Source of the DNA: Sinomicrobium kalidii
GTDB taxonomy: Bacteria > Bacteroidota > Bacteroidia > Flavobacteriales > Flavobacteriaceae
Length of the DNA stretch: 64,000 nucleotides
Reading direction: 5' to 3'
NCBI RefSeq assembly: GCF_021183825.1
Contig: NZ_CP089211.1
Coordinates: forward strand, 3,273,501 to 3,337,500
The notes beneath the pieces were generated by a model. The model made no database searches, was not told the origin of the DNA, and worked only from the letters and a program-made list of their open reading frames with translations. Shown here piece by piece: positions 53,703 through 62,421 of this stretch. Made by a program: the position numbers and the translations under genes. Every line of letters begins with the position of its first letter. Position 1 is the first letter of the stretch.

Positions 53703-53961
53703 AGCATGTTTAAACTGAATTCAAATGGCTAAAAAAATGTTTTTTTGTTGCCGGCGCGCCACCAGGCTCCTTCACTAAAAACGGCCACTGGCTGTTTTCT
53801 TAACGTTCGGTCTTATCTCATAGCTACGGCTATACGGCTTAAAAAAGTCTTCATACGGAACAGCGCGGAGCGTATAAAAATAACCCGGTGGGTTATTTTA
53901 GCGAACGAGCCAGCCGGCGCAAGGGTGTTTTTCGCTGCAATCAATCCAGTTTAAGTATGCT
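53703..53961. mobile_element. MITE-like element related to 39538
   Basis: Inverted ends AGCATGTTTAAACTG (53703-53717) and CAGTTTAAGTATGCT (53947-53961), two mismatches. The interior shares CTCCTTCACTAAAAAC and TTTTCTTAACGTTCGGTC with the 39538 element and contains short inverted repeats (AACCCGGTGGGTT). No transposase. Occupies most of the 426-bp gap before the antiporter gene. Confidence 0.55.
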
Positions 53962-54025
53962 TTAAAAAGGACAGACCGAAACGGTTATTACAGACAAGGT
54001 CAAAGTACAAGAATAAATATGCGTT

Positions 54026-54985
54026 ATGGACGATTTTATAGTATTGATAGCGGGTATATCAGGACTTTGGGGAGGTACGGAAATTGTAGTGAGAAATGCC
54101 TTGGTATTGGCCAAAAAATATAATGTTTCGGAACTTTTTATCGGGCTTACCATTTTAGCGTTTGGTACAGACCTTCCGGAGTTGGTAGTGGCAATAGACG
54201 GGGCCTTTCATAATTTAAAAGGAGTTAATGTATCGGGGGTGATTGTAGGTAATGCCATAGGAAGTTCTGTATGTCAGATCAGTATTGTAATGGGGTTAAC
54301 AGCATTTTTTCATTTTCTAAAAGTGGAAAAAAAACAGGTAAGGTACATGGCTATTGAATTAATAGGTTCACTTCTATTGCTTTTACTTTTGGCTTTTGAT
54401 CATACAATTACCTGGAACGACGGGGCATTGATGATTGTTGTTTTTCTAATATATATTTTTACAAGATTACAGAGAGAACCTAAACAATTGCAAGCTGAAT
54501 TTAAGATTGACAAGAAAAGATCTTTAAATGATGTATTACCGGTCATTTTTCTTGTGTTGGGGGTGGGGTTGGTAATCTTTAGTTCGGACATTACCATAAA
54601 ACATGCTCTGAATATTGCACAAATATGGGAAGTTCGGCAATCTTTTGTCGGTGCTGTTATAATCGGCCTGGGAAGCAGTTTGCCGGAATTGGCCGTATCC
54701 GTAAATGCAGCAATAAAGAAAAAACCCGGCCTGTCTATAGGAAACATAATCGGTAGCAATATATTTGATTTGTTAATACCTCTGGGAATGGCCTCTTTGG
54801 TAGCGGATATTCGGGTTATAAAAGAAACCCTATGGTTCGATATTCCTTTTTTGTTACTTATCAGCATAAGTGTTTTATGGTTTCTGGACGAAAAACGCGG
54901 ACTAAAAAGAAGCCAGGGCATAATACTTTTGTGTTCATACGTTTTGTATGCAGTAATTAAATATCTGTTTAGTGATCCGGGTTGA
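54026..54985 (+). CDS. Na+/Ca2+ antiporter family (CaCA) membrane protein
   Basis: A 319-residue antiporter with two inverted repeats, each with the ion-binding motif: GTDLPELVVAIDGAF with GNAIGSSVCQISIVMG, and GLGSSLPELAVSVNAAIKKK with GNIIGSNIFDLLIPLG. About ten membrane helices. Members exchange Ca2+ or another cation for Na+ or H+. Slightly more AT-rich than its neighbours and lies next to a MITE-like element, so its arrival may be more recent. No FNR-type box seen. Confidence 0.9.
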   Translation: MDDFIVLIAGISGLWGGTEIVVRNALVLAKKYNVSELFIGLTILAFGTDLPELVVAIDGAFHNLKGVNVSGVIVGNAIGSSVCQISIVMGLTAFFHFLKVEKKQVRYMAIELIGSLLLLLLLAFDHTITWNDGALMIVVFLIYIFTRLQREPKQLQAEFKIDKKRSLNDVLPVIFLVLGVGLVIFSSDITIKHALNIAQIWEVRQSFVGAVIIGLGSSLPELAVSVNAAIKKKPGLSIGNIIGSNIFDLLIPLGMASLVADIRVIKETLWFDIPFLLLISISVLWFLDEKRGLKRSQGIILLCSYVLYAVIKYLFSDPG

Positions 54986-55151
54986 GGTTAAACCTATGCA
55001 CTTTAATACACCTTGCTTTGAGGCCCTTAAATTTTTTAGATATTTAAAGGGTTAAATTCGAAGAAAAAAGCTATGGATAAATACTATATTTTACCGGATC
55101 GCTTTTCTTCTTCCTGAAAATGTTTAGCAAAAATCTCGGATTAGAATGCTT

Positions 55152-55790
55152 TTACACATTTTCGGTCCTATTTGCCATTTTCAGGAGTTTAACAGCCTCC
55201 TCATCCGTAACTTGTTCAAACACTTCGTAATGAGCGCCTACGGCATAGAAATTGACCGGTTGTTCCAGGCAGATGATCTTATTAATATATGGGGATTTTT
55301 CCAGTTTTTGTATGGCCTGTGGCGATGCTACCGGAACCGCAACAATAATCTTTTTCGTTTTTTCTTTAAATAAAAGTTCTGCTGTGGCCAGCATGGTATT
55401 CCCGGTGGCGATGCCATCGTCTACGACAATAGCTGTCCTGTCCCTGACACTCATGGGGTTGTGGTCCGGATAATATAGCCGGTATCTTTCGCTTAGGATT
55501 TTCCGTATGCTGTTGACCTCTCCTTCAATATACGATCCCGGTATTTTTTTGGCCGTATCGTCCAGGACTACACTGCTCAGGCTTACGGCACCAATGGCGT
55601 ATTCCCGGTTATGGGGATGGGCTATTTTCTTAGTAAGCACAACATCCAGTGGCAATTTGAGTGTCCTGGCGATGACAACTCCCAGGGGAAGCCCTCCCCT
55701 GGGAATAGCCAGTATAATGGCATTTTGCCCCTGGTAAGGTTTCAGGAGTTCGGTGAGTTCAATGGCTGCTTGTATCCTGTCTCTGAACAT
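55152..55790 (-). CDS. Phosphoribosyltransferase domain protein
   Basis: A 212-residue PRTase-fold protein with AIPRGGLPLGVVIARTLKLPLDVVLTKKI and the PRPP-binding motif AIVVDDGIATGNTML. Such proteins are often next to a dienelactone-hydrolase-like gene in hypoxia or stress clusters, as here. The base substrate is unknown. It lies 16 nt after the hydrolase gene on the same strand. Confidence 0.9.
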   Translation of the reverse strand: MFRDRIQAAIELTELLKPYQGQNAIILAIPRGGLPLGVVIARTLKLPLDVVLTKKIAHPHNREYAIGAVSLSSVVLDDTAKKIPGSYIEGEVNSIRKILSERYRLYYPDHNPMSVRDRTAIVVDDGIATGNTMLATAELLFKEKTKKIIVAVPVASPQAIQKLEKSPYINKIICLEQPVNFYAVGAHYEVFEQVTDEEAVKLLKMANRTENV

Positions 55791-55806
55791 GGCTTTAAAC
55801 TTCAGT

Positions 55807-56442
55807 TTATGTATTCAGGTGTTTTTTAAACCAGTTAACCGATATAGCAGTAGCCTGTTCCAGTTTACCCGGTTCTTCAAAAAGATGGGAGGCTTCGGGG
55901 ATGATCTCAAGCCGCTTTTTGCCGTGCAGTTTTGCATAAGCCTCGCGATTTAGTTGTAAGACCACTTGATCCCAGCCTCCTACGATCAACAGCGTTGCGG
56001 CGTTGACCGTACGCAGGTCGTTATCTCCCGCAAGATCAGGCCGCCCTCCTCTGGATACGACGGCTTTTATGGTATTGCCGAAATAAGCTGCTGCTTTCAA
56101 TGCGGAGGCCGCTCCCGTACTTGCTCCGAAATAGCAGATCGGAAGGCCTTTGATTTTTGGATGATTTTTTATCCAGTTGGTCACATCAATTAATCGTTGA
56201 GTTAGTAATTCTATATCAAATCGGTTTTCGTAAACAGCATCTTCTTTTTCCGACAGCAGATCAAAGAGCAGGGAAGCAAATCCTTGTGTATTGAATATTA
56301 CGGCAACCCTGTTATTTCTGGGACTTAGGCGGCTGCTTCCGCTACCGTGGGAAAAAATGATAATCCCCCGCGCTTTTTCGGGGATGGTCAAAATCCCTTT
56401 TAGCGTTATTTTCTCCAAAGCGATATTTACAGTATCAGTCAT
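55807..56442 (-). CDS. Alpha/beta hydrolase (dienelactone hydrolase-like)
   Basis: A 211-residue alpha/beta hydrolase: GIIIFSHGSGSSRLSPRNNRVA (oxyanion region), nucleophile elbow CYFGASTGAASAL with serine, aspartate in VGGWDQVV, and histidine in EASHLFEEPG. The true substrate is unknown. First gene of a two-gene operon with a phosphoribosyltransferase; FNR-type promoter upstream. Confidence 0.88.
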   Translation of the reverse strand: MTDTVNIALEKITLKGILTIPEKARGIIIFSHGSGSSRLSPRNNRVAVIFNTQGFASLLFDLLSEKEDAVYENRFDIELLTQRLIDVTNWIKNHPKIKGLPICYFGASTGAASALKAAAYFGNTIKAVVSRGGRPDLAGDNDLRTVNAATLLIVGGWDQVVLQLNREAYAKLHGKKRLEIIPEASHLFEEPGKLEQATAISVNWFKKHLNT

Positions 56443-56492
56443 TGCGCGGAGTTTAACTTTTGTTATAATATATAATCGTTTATTAAGCGGTA

Positions 56493-56535
56493 CTAAATTA
56501 CTCGTATTACAGGAGCTTGGGAATGATAAATATCA
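56493..56535 (-). promoter_or_regulatory. FNR-type box and -7 element for hydrolase-PRTase operon
   Basis: Perfect TGATAAATATCA (56524-56535), minus-strand TAATTTAG (56500-56493) at 35 nt. Confidence 0.8.
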
Positions 56536-56719
56536 AGTGAGATTAAACTACGAGCCTTTCATCGATGATTTCCAGATTTAGGACTATGTGAAGTTTTTGG
56601 AAATTAAGGAAACAGAAGGGTTTTTAACCTCAAAAAATGTAAAAGGAAGTGCCATTGCATAAGTAGCGACAGAAAAGAACGCCTAACCGCTAACCTGGTT
56701 ATAAAGAAAAAACAAAAAC

Positions 56720-56762
56720 TGATAAATATCATTTTTTAAGGGGATGAGAGGGCGTACTTTAG
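56720..56762 (+). promoter_or_regulatory. FNR-type box and -7 element for RNA A2
   Basis: Perfect TGATAAATATCA (56720-56731), TACTTTAG (56755-56762) at 35 nt. Confidence 0.8.
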
Positions 56763-56766
56763 TAGT

Positions 56767-57095
56767 GTTAAAATAAAGTTCTTTGCTTTTGGGTAATAAG
56801 ATAAAGGAGTTTTCAACCTATTTAAAAATAAGTAAGGTATGGAGTAGGACGTAACAATCTTACAATGTTCTTTACTGTTCTTTTGAAGAATTGAAGATTC
56901 CCCCGGAAACAGGCTCACCAGCGTGTGGGCCTGTTTCTTTATCTTTCACAGCAGATCATGCTGTTATTATTGGAGGAGATTATGTATCATAGAGGGATGT
57001 TTGGTTTTTGGTATAAAACTTATATAACTTACGTTAATACATCAATCCTTCCGAGAGAAAAGGCTGTCTTCCATAAAGATGGCCTTTTACTGTTA
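56767..57095 (+). ncRNA. Candidate oxygen-regulated small RNA, family A copy 2
   Basis: Near-identical in layout to A1: hairpin GAAACAGGCT/GGCCTGTTTC (56906-56937), then the AGCAG/CTGTT stem, conserved GGAGGAG-TTATG and a terminator with AAAAGGC/GCCTTTT (57058-57088). The U-A to U-G and loop changes keep pairing relative to A1. The small frame after GGAGGAG differs from copy 1 by a compensating pair of indels. Confidence 0.65.
57058..57090 (+). terminator. Terminator of RNA A2
   Basis: AAAAGGC (57058-57064) with GCCTTTT (57082-57088) and inner TCTT/AAGA stem. Confidence 0.75.
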
Positions 57096-57138
57096 TTTGT
57101 TCTATCGCGGAATACAATGACATAAAAAAACGACAAAC

Positions 57139-57181
57139 TGATAAATATCATTTTTTTACCTGGAAGAAGAGGCTACTTTAG
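57139..57181 (+). promoter_or_regulatory. FNR-type box and -7 element for RNA B2 (and possibly nrdJ)
   Basis: Perfect TGATAAATATCA (57139-57150), TACTTTAG (57174-57181) at 35 nt; last box before the ribonucleotide reductase gene. Confidence 0.8.
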
Positions 57182-57185
57182 TACC

Positions 57186-57722
57186 ATAAAATAAAGTTCT
57201 TTGCATACTGATCGATGAAAAATAAAACTACGCATAGCTTTGGGGAGAAATGAGGTTTCAGGGACTTTGGTACATGGCCTTGATTTCCCGAACGGGAAAT
57301 AACAACAAGGATCGTCCTGAAAGTTACCGGTTAAAAGACACTAAGGGCTTTTCCCGGTATACAGCAATGACGAATAAATGAAAAAATGTTTTTGAAACCT
57401 CAACCATAGGGAATTTTCAATTTTATGTATGGAGATAAAGTCTTTATGAGGTGTAATGATCTCGTGATACTTTACCCGTATGGCAAATCGAAGATTTCCG
57501 GGAAACAGGCTTGCCGTGAGCAGGCCTGTTTCTTCTTTCTTTTATACTTTTTCATCATATAGATTGCCGTTGTTTATCAGCGACAATCACCAGGGGAGGT
57601 CGATTGTATTTTTGAAGCGCATAAATGTTTCGGAATGCGGAAACGTATTCGGGCATTTAAGGCTTTGAAAATATGATACCCCCCTTTGAAGGAACAGGGA
57701 CGAAAGTCCCTGTTCTTGTTTT
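57186..57722 (+). ncRNA. Candidate small RNA or leader, family B copy 2
   Basis: Same architecture as B1: closing stem TGAGGTTTCA (57251-57260) with TGAAACCTCA (57393-57402); inner hairpin ATTTCCC/GGGAAAT (57283-57300), covarying with B1; GAAACAGGC hairpin with GCAGGCCTGTTTC (57502-57532); terminator GAACAGGGAC/GTCCCTGTTC (57692-57715). It ends ~20 nt before the ribonucleotide reductase start, so it could be a leader with an attenuating terminator. Confidence 0.65.
57692..57722 (+). terminator. Terminator between RNA B2 and nrdJ
   Basis: 10-bp perfect stem, 4-nt loop, TTGTTTTT. No separate promoter was seen between it and the nrdJ ATG. Confidence 0.8.
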
Positions 57723-57740
57723 TAATCTATAGAAACCGCA

Positions 57741-59471
57741 ATGGATATGGTGCGTTTATCATTGACACCTAATGCGCTCCAAATATTGGAAGAGCGCTAT
57801 CTGCTCCGGGATCCGGACGGAAAGGTTATGGAAGCCCCGGAAGAAATGTTCCGGAGGGTCTCGGAATGGATTGCCGGGACAGAAAGGAATAACAGGGAGT
57901 ACTGGGAAGCAACGTTCTTCAGGATGATGAACAGCCTGGAGTTCCTGCCCAATTCCCCCACCCTGATGAATGCAGGCCTGCCCGGGGGCCAGTTAAGCGC
58001 CTGTTTTGTGCTGCCGGTAGAAGACAGCCTCGACGCTATTTTTACTTCACTTAAAAATGCGGCACTGATCCACCAGAGCGGGGGAGGCACCGGGTATAAT
58101 TTTTCAAGGCTCCGTCCAAAGGGGGCCCTGGTCAGTACTTCCAAGGGGTTTTCTTCCGGTCCCGTAGCCTTTATGAAGATTTACGATGCCGCAACCGAAC
58201 ACGTAAAGCAGGGGGGAAAGCGAAGAGGGGCCAATATGGGTATTCTGAATGTGGACCATCCCGATATCGAAGAATTTATTTCCGTTAAAACAGACCGGGT
58301 CAGCCTTCGGAACTTTAACATCTCCGTAGGGATTACAGACCGCTTTATGGACGCTGTGGAAAAGAATCTCTCCTGGACTTTGAAAGACCCCAGAACCGGA
58401 TGGGCGGTGCGGAATATCCCCGCCAAAAAACTATGGGATCAGATTACCGGAACAGCCTGGGCTACGGGTGACCCGGGACTGATCTTCCTCGATAGCATCA
58501 ACCGGGATAACCCTACTCCCGGACTGGGTGAGATACAGAGTACCAACCCATGCGGGGAAGTCCCCCTGCTCGATTACGAAAGCTGCAACCTGGGATCGGT
58601 CAATCTCTCCAAAATGGTAACCGCACGTGGAGGGGATTATGAGTTCGATTTTAACAGGCTGGCCGAAACGGTGCATGCGGGCATACGTTTCCTGGATAAT
58701 GTCATACATGCCAATCACTACCTCTTACCCCAGATCAAATCCATAACCCTGAAAAACAGGAAAATCGGCCTCGGGCTTATGGGATGGGCAGAATTGCTTA
58801 TGCTCATGGAAATACCATATGCATCTATGGAGGCGGTAAAACTGGCAGAAAAACTCATGGCATTTGTAAGAAAGGAAAGTTATAAGGCGTCTGCAAGCCT
58901 GGCCGAAGAAAAGGGATGTTTCCCTTCCTGGACGGAAAGCAGGTTTTACCCGGGTCAAAAAATGCGGAATGCCACCTGTAACAGTATCGCCCCCACCGGG
59001 ACAATCTCTGTTATAGCCGACACCTCGTATTCCATAGAGCCTTTGTACGCCCTGGCATACAGGCGTGTGGGTATATTGGGGGAAAAGTCGCAACAGGAGA
59101 TCAGCCGGGTTTTTGAAAAGAAGATGAAACAAATGGGATACTGGAATGCGGAGTTGGAAGCTGAGGTATTGCAGACCGGCACCATTAAAGAAGTGGCAGG
59201 GATTCCCGACCGGGTAAAAAAAGTGTTTGAAACCAGCCTGGAGATCCCCTGGGAATTTCACCTGCAACACCAAAGGGCTTTCCAGAAATTTACGGACAAT
59301 TCGGTTTCCAAGACCATTAACCTTCCGGCAGAAGCCCGGGCCGGGGATATCTCCAATGTGTATATGACGGCATGGAAATACGGATTGAAAGGGATAACCA
59401 TATACAGGGACGGGAGCAAGGAAAAACAAGTGCTGCAAAGATGTAATGTCAGTGCTCCCGGGGCCTGCTAA
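57741..59471 (+). CDS. nrdJ: Class II (adenosylcobalamin) ribonucleotide reductase
   Basis: A 576-residue reductase that makes deoxyribonucleotides with vitamin B12 instead of oxygen, so it works in anoxia. Family motifs: FLPNSPTLMNAG, GQLSACFVLPVEDS, HQSGGGTGYNFS, STNPCGEVPLLDYESCNLGSVN and NATCNSIAPTGTISVIADTSYSIEPLYAL. It ends RCNVSAPGAC, where the two cysteines could form the C-terminal redox pair. No N-terminal ATP cone is present. The ATG at 57741 or 57747 could be used. Expression likely depends on the box promoter and read-through past the B2 terminator. Confidence 0.93.
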   Translation: MDMVRLSLTPNALQILEERYLLRDPDGKVMEAPEEMFRRVSEWIAGTERNNREYWEATFFRMMNSLEFLPNSPTLMNAGLPGGQLSACFVLPVEDSLDAIFTSLKNAALIHQSGGGTGYNFSRLRPKGALVSTSKGFSSGPVAFMKIYDAATEHVKQGGKRRGANMGILNVDHPDIEEFISVKTDRVSLRNFNISVGITDRFMDAVEKNLSWTLKDPRTGWAVRNIPAKKLWDQITGTAWATGDPGLIFLDSINRDNPTPGLGEIQSTNPCGEVPLLDYESCNLGSVNLSKMVTARGGDYEFDFNRLAETVHAGIRFLDNVIHANHYLLPQIKSITLKNRKIGLGLMGWAELLMLMEIPYASMEAVKLAEKLMAFVRKESYKASASLAEEKGCFPSWTESRFYPGQKMRNATCNSIAPTGTISVIADTSYSIEPLYALAYRRVGILGEKSQQEISRVFEKKMKQMGYWNAELEAEVLQTGTIKEVAGIPDRVKKVFETSLEIPWEFHLQHQRAFQKFTDNSVSKTINLPAEARAGDISNVYMTAWKYGLKGITIYRDGSKEKQVLQRCNVSAPGAC

Positions 59472-59917
59472 AACATGACACTGTGATATATCAGGGGTTT
59501 CAGGTCCTTGGGTAGGCCGGTACGTATATCTTCCAGCTCTCCCAGGGAGATGTACTTTCTGAGAGAAATAAATGTGGTCTGGATATAATTTTCGGCCAGG
59601 TCATCCGATTCGAAATCATAGATGGAAGCAGGGCCGTCGAAACTGCGGACCAGATCGATGAACTCCGTAATGTTCTTTATCTTTTCCCGTTTGGTTTTTA
59701 ATGTCCATCCGTTGACATAGACAGCTTTCAGGAACATGGGAAATTGTGCTATAAGCTGCAGGGATTCTTCCGGGGGGATGATCTCGCGAAGGGCGTGTAG
59801 CACGGCAGAGAGTATCCTTCCGGCTCTTTCCTTATCATTTCCCAGGTTCAGGTCCTTGGCATATCCTTTTAAAAAGGTATTGGCCTCCGTGGCGTATTGG
59901 TTAAAATTGAGTGCCAT
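59468..59917 (-). CDS. DUF2267 family protein
   Basis: A 149-residue helical protein matching DUF2267: FNQYATEANTFLKGYAKDLNLGNDKERAGRILSAVLHALREIIPPEESLQLIAQFPMFLKAVYVNGW is characteristic. DUF2267 genes are common in Usp-rich stress clusters; function unknown. Its 3' end overlaps the nrdJ stop by a few bases (convergent). It lies 4 nt after the WG-repeat gene and is probably co-transcribed with it. Confidence 0.92.
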   Translation of the reverse strand: MALNFNQYATEANTFLKGYAKDLNLGNDKERAGRILSAVLHALREIIPPEESLQLIAQFPMFLKAVYVNGWTLKTKREKIKNITEFIDLVRSFDGPASIYDFESDDLAENYIQTTFISLRKYISLGELEDIRTGLPKDLKPLIYHSVMF

Positions 59918-59921
59918 TGTA

Positions 59922-60506
59922 TTAAAATTTATAAATGTTCCACATTCCGTTTTTGTCCCTTGTCCCCACGAGATGAGGAGATAATAGTTCAGCTTCTATC
60001 CGGGGCTGTTTGTATCTCTTTTCAGATAGCAGAATTCCCTTGAGCTGCCTCAGATACCGAACGATTTCTCCTTTTGGGTTTATCATGACTTCATCAAATT
60101 CGTTGGCGATGATATCCATGTCCAGGTATTCGTTTTTTCCGCGGACCGTTTTACTCCGCACAATGGCAAAGGCAAGGCCATTGCTGAAGGAAGTAGCATT
60201 GAGAAAAGCGGGGGAAATCACTGTTTTTCCGGTTTTGTCCATATACCCGTAATAGGTAATTCCTTCTTTTGTTTCCTTGATCAGGCAAAGGCCTTCACTA
60301 AATGCGGGAGGGTTTTCACGGACTGCGATGTCCTGCCTGAAATCGATAACCAGGTCCCCGCCGGGATTAATAAATCCCCATTCCCCGTTCTTTTCAACAG
60401 CGATAAGACCGTCAGAAAGTTTTCCGATTCTCGATATACCGGAAATATGCTGTGCGGAAAGGGAAATACCCGATAACAGCAGCGTCCAGAAAATAATCTT
60501 TTTCAT
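59922..60506 (-). CDS. Secreted WG-repeat protein
   Basis: A 194-residue protein with a signal peptide (IIFWTLLLSGISLSAQ) and WG-type beta repeats (DGLIAVEKNGEWGFINPGGDLVIDF, YYGYMDKTGKTVISPAF, and a final KNGMWNIYKF). WG repeats form beta-rich folds of unknown ligand. It is first in a two-gene operon with DUF2267; predicted transcription start near 60527, ~20 nt before the ATG. Confidence 0.85.
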   Translation of the reverse strand: MKKIIFWTLLLSGISLSAQHISGISRIGKLSDGLIAVEKNGEWGFINPGGDLVIDFRQDIAVRENPPAFSEGLCLIKETKEGITYYGYMDKTGKTVISPAFLNATSFSNGLAFAIVRSKTVRGKNEYLDMDIIANEFDEVMINPKGEIVRYLRQLKGILLSEKRYKQPRIEAELLSPHLVGTRDKNGMWNIYKF

Positions 60507-60531
60507 TTTTTCCTGATTTTAAAGTTTGTGT

Positions 60532-60574
60532 TGAAAGTATATGAAATATGTCATGTATAAAATGATAAATATCA
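60532..60574 (-). promoter_or_regulatory. FNR-type box and -7 element for WG-DUF2267 operon
   Basis: Perfect TGATAAATATCA (60563-60574), minus-strand TACTTTCA (60539-60532) at 35 nt. A degenerate site TGAAATATGTCA lies at 60542-60553. Confidence 0.75.
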
Positions 60575-60595
60575 GTGTATAAGAGAGTGGTACAT

Positions 60596-60638
60596 TGATA
60601 TTTATCATGTTTTTTATTCCGGGGGAGCTTTATTTTTG
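60596..60638 (+). promoter_or_regulatory. FNR-type box and -7 element for the Usp triplet
   Basis: Perfect TGATATTTATCA (60596-60607) and full -7 match TATTTTTG (60631-60638) at 35 nt. Confidence 0.85.
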
Positions 60639-60660
60639 ACGATGTATAAAAAAACGCAAA

Positions 60661-61476
60661 ATGAAAAAAATACTATTGCCCACCGACTTTTCCGACAATG
60701 CCTGGAATGCCATCGCATATGCCCTTGAAATGTTTAAAGAAGAGGAGTGTGAGTTTTATGTGCTGCACACCTATATACCCGCTTTCTACGAGGTGGATTA
60801 TCACGGGATGATAGAAGATACCTTATCCGGGTTGCAAACGACGCTCGAAAGGATCTGCCGGGAATTTCCCAATGAAAAACACAGGTTTCATTCGCATTCG
60901 GATTTTGACCAGTTTACGGATGAGGTAAGGGATATAACCGAAGCGGAGGGAATAGACATGATAGTGATGGGAACCAAAGGCGCCACGGGAGCCCGGCGGA
61001 TCTTATTCGGGAGCAATACCGTTTTTGTGATGCGGAAAGCTACGGTCCCGGTATTGGCTGTTCCCGACAGGTATGCATATAAAGGAATAAAAAGAATACT
61101 TTTTCCCACGGATTATCTGAGACATTTTAAAAAAGAGGAATTGCAACCCCTGGTAGATATGGCAAAAAGACATGGATCCGGGCTTACTGTACTTCACGTG
61201 GAAGAAGACCTGAAGTGGACGGAACAGGAACAAAAGAACAAGGAAAAATTAAGGGGTCTTTTAGCCGGTGTCGATTTTGAATTTATTGTTGTCCGGGATA
61301 CGGACATATCGGCGGCCATACAGGACCATATACGTGATGATGATTACGACTTGCTGGTTATGATGCACAGAAAGCATTCCTTTCTGGGAAGATTTTTATT
61401 GCGGCAAAATGTAGCCAATATCGGGTTTGACCTGAAAATCCCTTTCCTGGTACTTCAGGAGGACCCTGTAAAATAA
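60661..61476 (+). CDS. Tandem-domain universal stress protein
   Basis: A 271-residue Usp (ILLPTDFSDNAWNAIAYALEMFKEE). ATP loop GTKGATGARRILFGSNT. The C-terminal domain starts KRILFPTDYLRHF and lacks the loop. First of three Usp genes on one strand; the next starts 7 nt later. FNR-type promoter directly upstream. Confidence 0.92.
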   Translation: MKKILLPTDFSDNAWNAIAYALEMFKEEECEFYVLHTYIPAFYEVDYHGMIEDTLSGLQTTLERICREFPNEKHRFHSHSDFDQFTDEVRDITEAEGIDMIVMGTKGATGARRILFGSNTVFVMRKATVPVLAVPDRYAYKGIKRILFPTDYLRHFKKEELQPLVDMAKRHGSGLTVLHVEEDLKWTEQEQKNKEKLRGLLAGVDFEFIVVRDTDISAAIQDHIRDDDYDLLVMMHRKHSFLGRFLLRQNVANIGFDLKIPFLVLQEDPVK

Positions 61477-61483
61477 CTCAGAT

Positions 61484-62299
61484 ATGAAAAGGATATTAAT
61501 TCCCACCGACTTTTCCGCAAACGCTTATAAAGCCATGGAATATGCCATATATCTTTTTGAAAGGGAACCGTGTACCTTTTACCTGTTAAACGCACAGGAA
61601 ACGAATACGGGGAGTGATCGTACGGAAAGAGTGACGGATCCGAATGTGAAAATGATGGAAGACCTGTTTAAAGAGGTCAACATAAAAAACACGAACCCCG
61701 AACATTTTTACAAAAGGGAGGTGATATACGATGCTCTGGTAAATGCGGTAGGAAAAACGGTGATCTCCCGGAATGTGGATTACATTTTTATGGGAACAAA
61801 AGGCTCCACGGCGGCCAGGGAGATCTTTATGGGAAGCAATGCACTGAAGGTGATTAAAAATATTGATTTCTGCCCGGTTGTGGCTGTTCCGGAAACGTAT
61901 GATTATGACCTTCCGGACGAGATTTTGTTCCCCACGGATTTTAAAAGCACTTATGAAGAATTCGGGCTGAAGCCGCTAAAGGAGATCGCCGGGTTGTGGG
62001 GATCAAAAATCAGGATACTGCATATCACAGAAGAAGAACAGTTCAATGAAGTGCAGGTAAAGAACAGGAAAAAACTGGGAAGGCTGTTAAAAAATTTTAC
62101 CTATACGCGTGAAGAGATCGTAAAATATAACAACATATCCAAAGTCATTGCCCGGTATTCCGAAAACAGGGCTATCGGTATGGTGGCCATGATAAACAAT
62201 AAACACAGTTTCCCGGAAAAACTGTTCCGGGAACCCGTGATCAGAAATGTGGTCTTCAGGATAAAAGTCCCTTTTCTGGTGATGCCGGATATTACATGA
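61484..62299 (+). CDS. Tandem-domain universal stress protein
   Basis: A 271-residue Usp (ILIPTDFSANAYKAMEYAIYLFERE). ATP loop GTKGSTAAREIFMGSNA. The C-terminal domain starts DEILFPTDFKSTYEEF. Second gene of the triplet, 7 nt after the first, with no promoter of its own seen. Confidence 0.9.
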   Translation: MKRILIPTDFSANAYKAMEYAIYLFEREPCTFYLLNAQETNTGSDRTERVTDPNVKMMEDLFKEVNIKNTNPEHFYKREVIYDALVNAVGKTVISRNVDYIFMGTKGSTAAREIFMGSNALKVIKNIDFCPVVAVPETYDYDLPDEILFPTDFKSTYEEFGLKPLKEIAGLWGSKIRILHITEEEQFNEVQVKNRKKLGRLLKNFTYTREEIVKYNNISKVIARYSENRAIGMVAMINNKHSFPEKLFREPVIRNVVFRIKVPFLVMPDIT

Positions 62300-62421
62300 G
62301 CTTACCAAAAGATATACAGAGATCAGAAATGAGATAAAGCGACGATGTTATGTCCCGTCTCCTGCCTGTGATGACAGGATAAATAAAAATACCTATGACT
62401 AAATTAACTCAGACAGATCCG

